A stretch of DNA of 9,111 nt from an uncultured Lachnoanaerobaculum sp. GTDB lineage: Bacteria; Bacillota; Clostridia; Lachnospirales; Lachnospiraceae. The notes below the pieces were generated by a model. That model was not told the DNA's origin. It saw only the letters and a list, made by a program, of their open reading frames with translations, and searched no databases. The position numbers and the translations under genes are program-made. This document shows positions 1-6,929 of the stretch, piece by piece. Numbering within the stretch: the first letter of the stretch is position 1; every line of letters starts with the position of its first letter. The DNA is taken from contig CAMQCZ010000037.1 in NCBI GenBank assembly GCA_946999385.1, positions 1 through 9,111 on the forward strand. Reading direction: 5' to 3'.

Positions 1-1797
1 TGCCATTGCCACAGTTGCCCTAGTTTCCAAAGGAGTATGCCTAAATGTTTGATGATTAGGGGAAGCACTTACATGAGAACCTACACAGGAAATAGGATAG
101 GCAAAGCTTGTTCCATATTGTATCTTAAGTCTTTCTATCGCATCAGTATCATCTGAACACCATATCTGTGGAAAATAATAAAGCATTCCAAAATCAAATC
201 TTCCACCACCACCTGAGCAACCTTCAAAAAGAATATTAGGATAATCATTAATAAATTTTTCTAATAATTCATATAAGCCTAAAACATATCTATAAGAAAA
301 TTCACCCATATTTTCAGCTTTTAAATCTCCCGAATATAAATTTGTTATACTCCTATTCATATCCCATTTAATATATTCGATATTATTATTATCCAGTATA
401 GCTCTCATCATCTTCTCGATTTCATCCCTAACATCCCTACGAGTAAAATCAAGAACAAATTGCTCTCTACATTTATTATTTTTTCTATTTATTACACCAA
501 CAAGCCAATCAGGGTGCTTTCTATAAAGCTCGGAATCTTCATTTATCATTTCAGGCTCAAACCATATTCCAAACTTGAGTCCAATAGTATTAATTTCTTT
601 TATTAAACCTTTTAAAGGCATTCCAAGCTTTTCCTCATTAACATACCAATCTCCAAGTCCCCTTGTATCATCCATTCTTTGACCGAACCAACCGTCATCC
701 ATAACAAATAATTCAAGTCCGAGTTTTTTTGCAGCTCTTGCTATTTCAATCAATTTTTTTGCATCAAAATCAAAATAAGTAGCTTCCCAATTATTTATAA
801 GTATAGGGCGATGCTTATCTAAATAAGTACTACGTAAAATATGATTTCTTGCCATATCATGATAATTATGTGAAAGCTTTTCAAAGCCTTGATTACTATA
901 AATAGATAATACCTCCGGTAAATATAAATCTTTTTTGCTTTCAAGTACAAATCTAAAATTATCAGGATGTATTCCCATTACAAATCTTGTACTATCTGCC
1001 TGATCAACTTCAGCCTCACATATGAAGGAACCTGAATATACAAATGCAAATCCATAACAAGAGCCCTGAAACTCATTTGTATTTTTTTTTGCCAATATGG
1101 CAAAAGGATTATGCTGATGACTGCTTGTTCCTCTAACACTTCCTATACTCTGCTTTCCATGTATAAGAGCATTTCTTTCAAACTCACGTTCCATATTATG
1201 TCTACCATAAAAATGTATAAAATCATAATCACTTTCCAAAAAATCTATGGATAGAGATAAAGCCTTATTAATAATAATTTTATCATTACTGTCATTAATT
1301 ATTCTAACAGCCCTTGTAATCAAATCATACTCTTCTAATGCACAATATAATAATTCTACTCTAATATCACTAAAGCTGTCTTTTAATATTATTTTTAAGC
1401 TTTGTGCTTCAGTTTTTTTGGCTCTAACATGTGGTAAATTAGGTAAATCATACTTTCCATTAATAATCTCATGTTTCTCATAACGCAAATCAAGTGTACT
1501 TGCACCATTTTTATGAATAATCTCTATTGCTGAATTTCTATAATCACCATTTCCAAAGCAAGAGTATTCTTGTGGCAATATATCTAAAGAATATCCCCTA
1601 TTAAATGTATCATAAGGATTTCCTGAAAATCCTCTATCTATTTTTAAAATCCTATAAGACATATCTTCATCAGAATCTATTTTTTCTCCATACCAAGTAT
1701 GAATTAAATATCCCAACTCATCTATCTTCATTTGATATGTACTTGAAGCTGTCTGCAAACTTATAATATTTTTCTCTTTATTAAATAAAATACTCAT
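1..1797 (-). CDS. aga: Alpha-galactosidase, glycoside hydrolase family 36 (C-terminus cut off by window)
   Basis: Hydrolyses terminal alpha-1,6-linked galactose from melibiose, raffinose or stachyose, probably in the cytoplasm because no signal peptide is seen. The frame runs open from an ATG at 1797 to base 1, giving 599 residues; bacterial GH36 enzymes are about 730, so roughly 130 residues are missing beyond the window. Visible marks of the family are an N-terminal beta-rich domain, then the barrel with NWEA (336-339), MDDGWFG (DD at 367-368), KWDMN (Asp479), CSGGGGR (from Cys527) and WCSDDTDA (Asp549). Asp479 and Asp549 are 70 residues apart, as are the nucleophile and acid/base of the Geobacillus enzyme (478 and 548), so I assign them those roles. 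The start is supported by GGAGGA just upstream, which overlaps the stop codon of the permease gene 8 bp away; translation is probably coupled. It is the last visible gene of the sugar operon. The exact substrate is inferred. Confidence 0.95.
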   Translation of the reverse strand, partial: MSILFNKEKNIISLQTASSTYQMKIDELGYLIHTWYGEKIDSDEDMSYRILKIDRGFSGNPYDTFNRGYSLDILPQEYSCFGNGDYRNSAIEIIHKNGASTLDLRYEKHEIINGKYDLPNLPHVRAKKTEAQSLKIILKDSFSDIRVELLYCALEEYDLITRAVRIINDSNDKIIINKALSLSIDFLESDYDFIHFYGRHNMEREFERNALIHGKQSIGSVRGTSSHQHNPFAILAKKNTNEFQGSCYGFAFVYSGSFICEAEVDQADSTRFVMGIHPDNFRFVLESKKDLYLPEVLSIYSNQGFEKLSHNYHDMARNHILRSTYLDKHRPILINNWEATYFDFDAKKLIEIARAAKKLGLELFVMDDGWFGQRMDDTRGLGDWYVNEEKLGMPLKGLIKEINTIGLKFGIWFEPEMINEDSELYRKHPDWLVGVINRKNNKCREQFVLDFTRRDVRDEIEKMMRAILDNNNIEYIKWDMNRSITNLYSGDLKAENMGEFSYRYVLGLYELLEKFINDYPNILFEGCSGGGGRFDFGMLYYFPQIWCSDDTDAIERLKIQYGTSFAYPISCVGSHVSASPNHQTFRHTPLETRATVAMA

Positions 1798-1805
1798 AAA
1801 TCCTC

Positions 1806-2630
1806 CTATAATTTTCCACCTGAAGTTGAAATCCCCTCAATGAACTGTTTTTGAAATATTAAATATAAAATAATCATCGGTATACAAGCAAGCAAAGATG
1901 CTGTCATAAGCTGTGGATAATTATTAGTATATTGTCCTTGCATTTTCGCAAGTGCCGCAGATAATGGCATAACATTTTTATTCACTATCATAGGCCACAT
2001 AAGATCCTTATATGCAAATACTGCAGTAAATATTGAAAGTGCTATCATAGCTGAACGTACCAGAGGCATCATTACAAAAAGAAAAGTTTTAAAAATATTA
2101 CAACCATCTATCCTTGCCGCCTCTTCTAAATCCTTTGGTAAAGCCTTAAAGCTTTGATTTAATAAAAATGTGCCAAAGGCTGTTATTAATCCCGGAAAAA
2201 CTAATGAAAATATTGTATCAAGCATTCCAAGCTTACTAACCATAATATATTGTGGAATAATAAATATTTGAACCGGAACCATCATTTGAAAAATTACAAG
2301 CGAAAAGAAAAATTTTTTAAATGGAAAATCAAGTCTTGCAAAAGCATAACCGGCTGTAGTAGCAGTTAAAACTGCAGCAATAACCCTACCTAAAATAAGC
2401 AAAAAAGTATTCAAATATAAATTAATAAAATTCATATTTTTTATAACCTCTTTAAAATTTGAAAAAATCCATTTCTTAGGAAAAATCACAAAAGGATTCA
2501 CACTTGTAGACTCTGTAACCGTCTTAAATGCTGTAAGTATCATCCAAACGAATGGAACAAGCATACTTATACTAACTAAAATAAGTATAAAATGTATAAA
2601 AATAGATATTATATTTTCTTTAAATTTCAT
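1806..2630 (-). CDS. msmG: Sugar ABC transporter permease, MsmG/MalG type
   Basis: One of the two membrane subunits of a CUT1-class carbohydrate importer, paired with the permease gene just upstream. The 274-residue product has about six hydrophobic segments, the first at about residues 8-34. The cytoplasmic EAA loop that docks on the ATPase is clear: EEAARIDG at 169-175, followed by the conserved Pro189. The C-terminal KQFIEGIS stretch is typical of MalG/MsmG-type subunits. Length fits the family (about 275). Translation starts at ATG 2630 behind AAAGGAG at 2643-2649, with a rather long spacing of about 12 nt. The stop codon TAG forms the first part of the TAGGAGGA ribosome binding site of the following alpha-galactosidase gene. 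Specificity for alpha-galactosides is inferred from that neighbour; the permease alone only indicates a sugar importer. Confidence 0.93.
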   Translation of the reverse strand: MKFKENIISIFIHFILILVSISMLVPFVWMILTAFKTVTESTSVNPFVIFPKKWIFSNFKEVIKNMNFINLYLNTFLLILGRVIAAVLTATTAGYAFARLDFPFKKFFFSLVIFQMMVPVQIFIIPQYIMVSKLGMLDTIFSLVFPGLITAFGTFLLNQSFKALPKDLEEAARIDGCNIFKTFLFVMMPLVRSAMIALSIFTAVFAYKDLMWPMIVNKNVMPLSAALAKMQGQYTNNYPQLMTASLLACIPMIILYLIFQKQFIEGISTSGGKL

Positions 2631-2651
2631 ATCCTATTCTATCTCCTTTCT

Positions 2652-3548
2652 CTAATTATAGTGAACCCACTTTTTTTGTGCAAATATCTGTAAAATAGTT
2701 ATAAACATAATTATTAATAATAATAAAACTATTATTGCACTTCCAAGACCCTTATTATTATTTCTAAATGAATATTGATAAAATAAGTACACCAAAGATT
2801 GTGTTTTTACTAAAGCCGGATTATTCCTATCCATTATCATATAGATAAGATCAAATACTAAAAATCCACCTATAACTCTGGTAATTGATACAAAAAATAT
2901 AGTTGGAGAAAGTAGCGGTATAGTTATGCTGAAAAATTGCCTTATTCCATTTGCCCCGTCAATACTTGAAGCTTCATAATAATCACGTGGGATTTCCTGC
3001 AACCCTGCCAAAAATAAAATCATATTATAACCGACTATTGACCAAATACCTATTATAGCCAAAGAATATATTGCCAAATTAGGATTTGATATCCAATTAA
3101 CTTTTATATGTAAAATATTATTAATCAAACCAAATTCTGAATTGAATAACCACCTAAAAACCATAGCTACAGCTGCCGGTGCAGCTACCATAGGAAGAAA
3201 AAATACTGAACGATAGAAATCTCTGAATCTAATTTTCCTATTTAAAAGTACTGCTAAAACAAGTGCTATAATAATTGAAAATGGAACTTCAACTATGGCA
3301 TACTTAAATGTATTAATAATTGCCTGTAAAACCTCTTTATCATGTAAGATTTTTACATAATTTGCAAAACCTACAAATTTATTTCCTTTACCAAAATCTC
3401 CGGTTTTATAAAAGCTTTCTATTATTGTTTTTATAATCGGATAAATATTAAGTACAATTAAACCCAATACCGTAGGAAATATGAATAAATATCCCCAAAA
3501 GCATTCGCTTTTTTGTTTGGATGTCCATTTTCTTTTTGTTTTATTCAT
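2652..3548 (-). CDS. msmF: Sugar ABC transporter permease, MsmF/MalF type
   Basis: The first membrane subunit of the same CUT1-class importer. The 298-residue product starts with a basic cytoplasmic tail (KTKRKW), followed by a hydrophobic segment at about 18-38 and five more. The EAA loop reads YYEASSIDGA (about 190-199) with the conserved Pro211 behind it, the expected contact with the ATPase. It lacks the long extra N-terminal segment and large periplasmic loop of E. coli MalF and matches the shorter MsmF/RafF form of Firmicutes. The start at ATG 3548 has a near-ideal TAAGGAGGT site at 3552-3560. It lies 41 bp after the binding-protein gene, with a stem-loop in between, and 21 bp before the second permease gene. 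Confidence 0.93.
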   Translation of the reverse strand: MNKTKRKWTSKQKSECFWGYLFIFPTVLGLIVLNIYPIIKTIIESFYKTGDFGKGNKFVGFANYVKILHDKEVLQAIINTFKYAIVEVPFSIIIALVLAVLLNRKIRFRDFYRSVFFLPMVAAPAAVAMVFRWLFNSEFGLINNILHIKVNWISNPNLAIYSLAIIGIWSIVGYNMILFLAGLQEIPRDYYEASSIDGANGIRQFFSITIPLLSPTIFFVSITRVIGGFLVFDLIYMIMDRNNPALVKTQSLVYLFYQYSFRNNNKGLGSAIIVLLLLIIMFITILQIFAQKKWVHYN

Positions 3549-3564
3549 TTTACCTCCTTATTTA

Positions 3565-3588
3565 AAAAGGGAGCTTATACTCCCTTTT
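3565..3588 (-). terminator. Intercistronic hairpin between binding-protein and permease genes (partial terminator or RNA stabiliser)
   Basis: A perfect 9-bp stem, AAAAGGGAG / CTCCCTTTT, with a 6-nt loop (TATAAG on the transcribed strand). It begins one base after the msmE stop codon, and in the RNA its 3' arm runs into five U residues. The permease ribosome binding site follows within 5 nt, so the structure sits inside the operon. Such hairpins behind a solute-binding-protein gene are known to give more binding protein than permease, by partial termination or by protecting the upstream mRNA from 3' decay. The structure is seen; its role is inferred. Confidence 0.75.
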
Positions 3589-3589
3589 A

Positions 3590-4870
3590 TTATTCCTGTT
3601 CCAACAACTCATTCATTTTATTTGCGGCACTTTTTGCCACATCTACCATAGGCTCATCCCCGGACCATGCTTTTTTAAGTTCATCCTTTATAGTATTTTC
3701 CCAAACAACTGATGATCTTGAAGAAGGCTTAAATACAGTATCACCTTCCAGCATAGTCAAATATGCTTGCAAATTAAATTTATCTGTACTTTTTAGCCAC
3801 TCATCTGATACTCCGTCATAAGCTGACATCGTAACCCCAAGCTTTGCCTGTTTCATTTGCATATCTTTGGAACCAAACCATTCAACTAATTCAAAGCATT
3901 CATCAGGTCTTTTTGTATTGGCAGCTATAGCCCAACCTAAGCCATTATAACAAGATATTCTCTTTCCGGTTGTAGCATCTTTAGGTAAAACTGCTATGTC
4001 TGCATTATTTACTATATATTCATTTTCTTTAAATGGTGCAAGCATCCAAGAACCTTGCATAAGCATTGCAATTTTACCTGAATTAAATAATACATCTGTA
4101 CCGGTTTCAGACATAATCTCAGGACTTGGCATAGTATTTTTCTGTAGCTTATCTACATATTCCAAAGCCTTAATTGTATTAGGTTCATCTAAACCTGATT
4201 TTTTCTTATCCGGTGTAATAACTTTTCCTCCCATAGAATATATAATATTATACCAACCATCCTGATCATTAGAAGGATTCATTGCAGTACCGAATTGACT
4301 TTTGTCCTCTTTGGTAAGCTTAAGTGCCGCAGTATAATAATCATCCCATGTCCATGTTTCATCAGGATATTTTAATCCTGCTTCATCAAACATAGTTTTA
4401 TTATACCAAAGTGCTATACTGTCCCTATCTTTTGGAATAGCATAAATTTTACCATTACTTGTATACATATTCTTTAATTCTTCCGGAAATTTATCCATTT
4501 CTAAAACTTTAGAATTTTTCACTTTATCTGTTATATCCAATAAAATATCATTTTCCATATATTTTGTAGCCTCATTTGAATGCATCCAAAATACATCAGG
4601 TAAATCTCCACCACTTGCACCTGCTTCCAGCAATGTCCAATAGCTTGTCCATTCAATAACCTGTATATCAACAGGTATACCGGTCTTTTGTGTAAATTCC
4701 TTTGTTATCTCCTCTAAACCGGGTTTTTGACCATTATCCCAAATTGCAACTGTAATAGGCTTAGATGAATCTACTTTCTCATTATTCTTAATATTAGAAC
4801 AAGCCCCGATAAATAAAGCTGTAGTCAGTAAAGAAAAAGTCAGAATTATATTTGTAAGATTCTTTTTCAT
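3590..4870 (-). CDS. msmE: Extracellular sugar-binding lipoprotein, MsmE/RafE type (family 1 solute-binding protein)
   Basis: Captures the sugar at the outer face of the membrane and delivers it to the two permeases encoded downstream. The 426-residue product begins with a lipoprotein signal: basic MKKN, a hydrophobic stretch at 5-21 and a lipobox IGAC with Cys24 as the residue to be lipidated, followed by a short polar linker. The mature part has features of family 1 solute-binding proteins: the early VAIWDN strand, DLPDVFWMH near residue 95-100, IPKDRDSIALWYNK and a C-terminal helical end (KSAANKMNELLEQE). Length is usual for the family. The in-frame ATG 4870 directly precedes the signal peptide, but its only good Shine-Dalgarno sequence lies about 34 nt upstream, separated by a hairpin (separate entry). 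First gene of the operon; the ligand, probably an alpha-galactoside, is inferred from the alpha-galactosidase downstream. Confidence 0.93.
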   Translation of the reverse strand: MKKNLTNIILTFSLLTTALFIGACSNIKNNEKVDSSKPITVAIWDNGQKPGLEEITKEFTQKTGIPVDIQVIEWTSYWTLLEAGASGGDLPDVFWMHSNEATKYMENDILLDITDKVKNSKVLEMDKFPEELKNMYTSNGKIYAIPKDRDSIALWYNKTMFDEAGLKYPDETWTWDDYYTAALKLTKEDKSQFGTAMNPSNDQDGWYNIIYSMGGKVITPDKKKSGLDEPNTIKALEYVDKLQKNTMPSPEIMSETGTDVLFNSGKIAMLMQGSWMLAPFKENEYIVNNADIAVLPKDATTGKRISCYNGLGWAIAANTKRPDECFELVEWFGSKDMQMKQAKLGVTMSAYDGVSDEWLKSTDKFNLQAYLTMLEGDTVFKPSSRSSVVWENTIKDELKKAWSGDEPMVDVAKSAANKMNELLEQE

Positions 4871-4878
4871 ATTTATTA

Positions 4879-4911
4879 TGTATGATATAATATATAATCA
4901 TACACTCCTTT
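4879..4911 (-). promoter_or_regulatory. Shine-Dalgarno plus hairpin in the msmE translation start region
   Basis: The transcribed strand carries AAAGGAG at 4905-4911, a good Shine-Dalgarno sequence but 34 nt before the ATG at 4870. The interval holds a perfect 8-bp stem, TGTATGAT / ATCATACA (4897-4904 with 4879-4886), with a 10-nt AT-only loop. When this stem folds, the Shine-Dalgarno sequence and the ATG are separated by only 8 unpaired nucleotides (4871-4878), an ideal distance. The start of msmE therefore seems to depend on the fold. The stem and spacing are seen directly; the effect on translation is inferred. Phage T4 gene 38 is a known case of a hairpin bridging the two elements. Confidence 0.6.
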
Positions 4912-4940
4912 CTATTTAATTTTTCATTATTTTTTAAAAT

Positions 4941-4952
4941 TGATTGCAATCA
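4941..4952. promoter_or_regulatory. 12-bp perfect palindrome, candidate operator
   Basis: TGATTGCAATCA is a perfect 12-bp inverted repeat about 30 bp ahead of the msmE Shine-Dalgarno sequence, in otherwise featureless AT-rich DNA. The symmetry suits a dimeric repressor. It is not a catabolite-repression element, which has a CG centre in a 14-bp frame. No regulator gene lies in the window, so the binding protein is unknown. Confidence 0.4.
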
Positions 4953-5022
4953 TTTATTTTACTAATATTTTATATAAAAAATATCAAGTACATTCTAGTT
5001 TTATTTGTTTAATTTTTCTAAA

Positions 5023-5053
5023 ATTATAACTATGTAAACAGTATATATTTCAC
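5023..5053 (-). promoter_or_regulatory. Candidate promoter of the sugar operon
   Basis: On the minus strand a perfect TATAAT lies at 5023-5028. The best -35 match is GTGAAA at 5048-5053 (4 of 6 to TTGACA) with a long 19-bp spacer, so the promoter would be weak without help. Transcription would begin near 5016 and give a leader of about 145 nt. A direct repeat ends 11 bp upstream of the -35 box, where an activator could sit. Other weak pairs exist, for example TTGATA (4982-4987) with TAGTAA (4959-4964), so this assignment is tentative. Confidence 0.35.
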
Positions 5054-5064
5054 TATAAAAATTT

Positions 5065-5111
5065 AATATGTAAAAATGTTATTTAAATATGTAAAAATGT
5101 TATTTAAATAT
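5065..5111. repeat. 21-bp tandem direct repeat (2.2 copies), candidate activator site
   Basis: Two identical, directly adjoining 21-bp units occupy 5065-5085 and 5086-5106, each containing TATGTAAAAATGTTATTT, followed by 5 bp of a third. The core TATGTAAA recurs once more at 5031-5038, within the candidate promoter spacer. A period of 21 bp is two helical turns, so proteins bound to each unit would face the same side. AraC-family activators bind such direct repeats, and msm and raf operons of streptococci are controlled by AraC-family regulators; the link here is inferred. Confidence 0.6.
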
Positions 5112-5177
5112 AAGCATATCTTTTAGCTTATCCATCTTAGCAAGTACTTATTCAAATAATAGTTAATAATATTGTTT

Positions 5178-5238
5178 AAAAAAATAAAAGCTTATAGGTA
5201 TCTGATTATTAATAATCAAATACCTATAAGCTTTTATT
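5178..5238 (-). terminator. Intrinsic terminator of the tcdA-clpX-lspA-CorC unit; 56-bp near-perfect palindrome
   Basis: Bases 5183-5238 form one continuous inverted repeat in which 27 of 28 pairs match. An outer 19-bp arm (5183-5201 with 5220-5238) and an inner palindrome GATTATTAATAATC (5204-5217) share the same axis; only 5202/5219 is mismatched. In the RNA the 3' arm runs into seven U residues (5178-5184, two of them inside the stem). The stem begins within the stop codon of the upstream gene (5237-5239), so it clearly ends that transcript and shields the sugar operon from read-through. No T run follows on the plus strand, so it should work in one direction only. Confidence 0.9.
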
Positions 5239-6478
5239 ACAAATATATTCTTAAAAGTTCAATACGATTCTTATCCATTTTCTCAACTTTTATTACTAAA
5301 TTATCTATTTTACATTGTTCACCCTGTTGTGGTAAATGCCCTAAATTTTCAAGTATAATCCCACCGATACTTTCATAATCATCAGATTTTAAATTCAAAT
5401 TAAAATATTCATTAATATCATCAATTTTTATTGAAGCATCAACTAAATATTCCTTATCAGAAATTTTTTTAATATTTTCCTCTTCATCCTTATCATATTC
5501 ATCTCTTATTTCTCCGAATATTTCTTCTAATATATCCTCAAGACTTAGCAAGCCTGCAGCCATACCATATTCATCCAAGACTATAACAATGTTATGAAAA
5601 TTTTTTTTCATTTCTATCAATAAATCAGCTATATTTTTATGTTCATATGTAAACAAGGGTTCTCTAATGATATCTTTAATTTGAAAATTTTCTTTATTAT
5701 CACTTAATAACAAATCCTTCACATTTACAATTCCTACAATATTATCAGAGCTACCTTCATAAATAGGTATTCTTGTATATTTTTCTTTTCTATATAAGTC
5801 TAATAGCTCATCGAATCCGGCAGTGATTTCAAGACATACCATATCAATTCTTGGAATCATAATATCCTTAACTATAGTATCACCAAAATCAAAAATATTA
5901 TTTATCATCTTTCTTTCTTCATTTTCAAGAACACCTTCTTCATGTCCTACCTCTACTATAGTTCTTATTTCTTCTTCCGTTATATGCTCTTTATCTATAT
6001 TTTTAACTCCAAATAGATATAAAACAAAAGTAGAAATAATATTAACCAAGAAAATCAAAGGATTTAAGATATAAATTAATATATATATAGGTTTAGCATA
6101 AATTTTAGCAATTTTTTTAGAATATATACTCGCAAGAGTTTTAGGCATAATTTCACCAAAAACAAGTATGAGTAAGGTTAAAATACCTGTAGTGAAACTA
6201 ACTGCATAATTACCAAAAATTTTAAGTGTTAAAGTAGTTGCTAAAGCTGAAGCTGACAAATTTACTATATTATTACCAATTAAAATAGCAGACAACATCT
6301 TTCCTTTATTATCTAATATTTTCATTAAAATTTTTGTATTTTTTTCTTTCTTCTGTTCCATATTTCTAAGCTTAATATCATTTAAGCTCATCAAAGCCGT
6401 TTCAGCAGATGAAAAAAATGATGACATAAATATTAAGCTTATTAAAATAATTAAACCGAATATTTCACTATTAGCCAA
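5237..6478 (-). CDS. CNNM/CorC (HlyC/CorC, TlyC-like) membrane protein with paired CBS domains
   Basis: A membrane protein of the family linked to Mg2+ or other divalent cation export. The 413 residues show the full layout: an N-terminal CNNM (DUF21) membrane domain at about 1-155 with family motifs SSAETAL (23-29), LIGNN (66-70) and GEIMPKTLA (108-116); a first CBS domain opening with MIPR (207-210); a second CBS domain ending in LDEYGMAAGLLSLEDILEEI (301-320); and a C-terminal CorC/HlyC transporter-associated domain at about 340-410 with DDYESIGG. The older name hemolysin reflects TlyC of Brachyspira and should not be taken as a function. The start is TTG at 6478, chosen because GGAGGAG at 6485-6491 lies 6 nt upstream and MANSEIFG leads straight into the first membrane segment. 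The first 8 bases overlap the end of lspA. The gene ends at the strong terminator. Confidence 0.92.
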   Translation of the reverse strand: MANSEIFGLIILISLIFMSSFFSSAETALMSLNDIKLRNMEQKKEKNTKILMKILDNKGKMLSAILIGNNIVNLSASALATTLTLKIFGNYAVSFTTGILTLLILVFGEIMPKTLASIYSKKIAKIYAKPIYILIYILNPLIFLVNIISTFVLYLFGVKNIDKEHITEEEIRTIVEVGHEEGVLENEERKMINNIFDFGDTIVKDIMIPRIDMVCLEITAGFDELLDLYRKEKYTRIPIYEGSSDNIVGIVNVKDLLLSDNKENFQIKDIIREPLFTYEHKNIADLLIEMKKNFHNIVIVLDEYGMAAGLLSLEDILEEIFGEIRDEYDKDEEENIKKISDKEYLVDASIKIDDINEYFNLNLKSDDYESIGGIILENLGHLPQQGEQCKIDNLVIKVEKMDKNRIELLRIYL

Positions 6479-6929
6479 AAATAACTCCTCCTATTATATA
6501 CAATATAATACCGAAAATAATATATATATCTCCTAAATTAAATATTAAAAATTTTAATTTTCCATACCTGAAACTAAAATAATCTATTACATATCCATAT
6601 TTTAATCTATCTCTTATATTACTTATACCACCGGAAATTATTAAAATTAATGAAAAAATTTTATATAATTTATCTTTATATTTTATTAATTTATAAAGTT
6701 TAATAATAATAAGGCTACATATAATAATAGATATATATTTCACTATTCTTTTTGATTTGTCAAAACTTCCAAATGCAAAGCCGAAATTATGAACCTTATG
6801 TATATCTATATAATTTGACAATTTATTTCTTGAAAATTTTTTTTTAGAATTTATATAAGTATTTTCAATTTTATCCTTGAAAAATATATCTATAAAAAAT
6901 AAAACTATTATATTGAGCAGATATTTCAT
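6471..6929 (-). CDS. lspA: Signal peptidase II (prolipoprotein signal peptidase), divergent
   Basis: Membrane aspartic protease that removes signal peptides from lipoproteins. The 152-residue, strongly hydrophobic and basic product has the expected four membrane segments and the family blocks in order: Asp14 and Lys18 (the DxxxK block), HNFGFAFG (47-54, matching NxGxAF), GGISNIRDR (100-108) followed by GYVIDYFSF, and FNLGD (130-134). By comparison with the B. subtilis enzyme, the catalytic aspartates are Asp107 and Asp134. Two residues depart from the usual pattern: Gly to Ser before Asn104, and Ala to Gly at 133 in the FNxAD block. The ATG at 6929 overlaps the clpX stop by one base (TAATG) with AGGGG 6 nt upstream inside clpX, so translation is coupled. 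The MsmE-type lipoprotein in this window would be a natural substrate. Confidence 0.88.
   Translation of the reverse strand: MKYLLNIIVLFFIDIFFKDKIENTYINSKKKFSRNKLSNYIDIHKVHNFGFAFGSFDKSKRIVKYISIIICSLIIIKLYKLIKYKDKLYKIFSLILIISGGISNIRDRLKYGYVIDYFSFRYGKLKFLIFNLGDIYIIFGIILYIIGGVIFG

Noticed and set aside
1247..1483. Plus-strand frame with a hydrophobic start inside the alpha-galactosidase gene
   Set aside because: It is antisense to a well-supported GH36 coding region and its hydrophobic look follows from the AT-rich complementary strand.
4802..4901. A short minus-strand frame starting at the ATG at 4901, just after AAAGGAG, and overlapping the start of msmE
   Set aside because: Its ATG is only 3 nt from the Shine-Dalgarno sequence, the frame is out of phase with msmE and encodes about 33 residues without recognisable features. 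A leader peptide cannot be excluded but is not supported.
4982..4987. TTGATA as the main -35 box of the sugar operon
   Set aside because: At a 17-bp spacing the -10 is TAGTAA (3 of 6), and the better TAAAAT lies 20 bp away; the perfect TATAAT at 5023-5028 was preferred, though neither is secure.
5065..5111. CRISPR-like array
   Set aside because: The units adjoin directly with no spacers and only two full copies exist; it is a tandem repeat.
5105..5140. Ten-codon minus-strand frame (MDKLKDMLIFK) upstream of the direct repeats
   Set aside because: It lacks a Shine-Dalgarno sequence and lies upstream of the favoured promoter, so it is probably chance.
5172..5378. Plus-strand open frame across the terminator and the end of the CorC-type gene
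   Set aside because: It is antisense to a clear gene and runs through a terminator palindrome; no ribosome binding site or family motif is seen.
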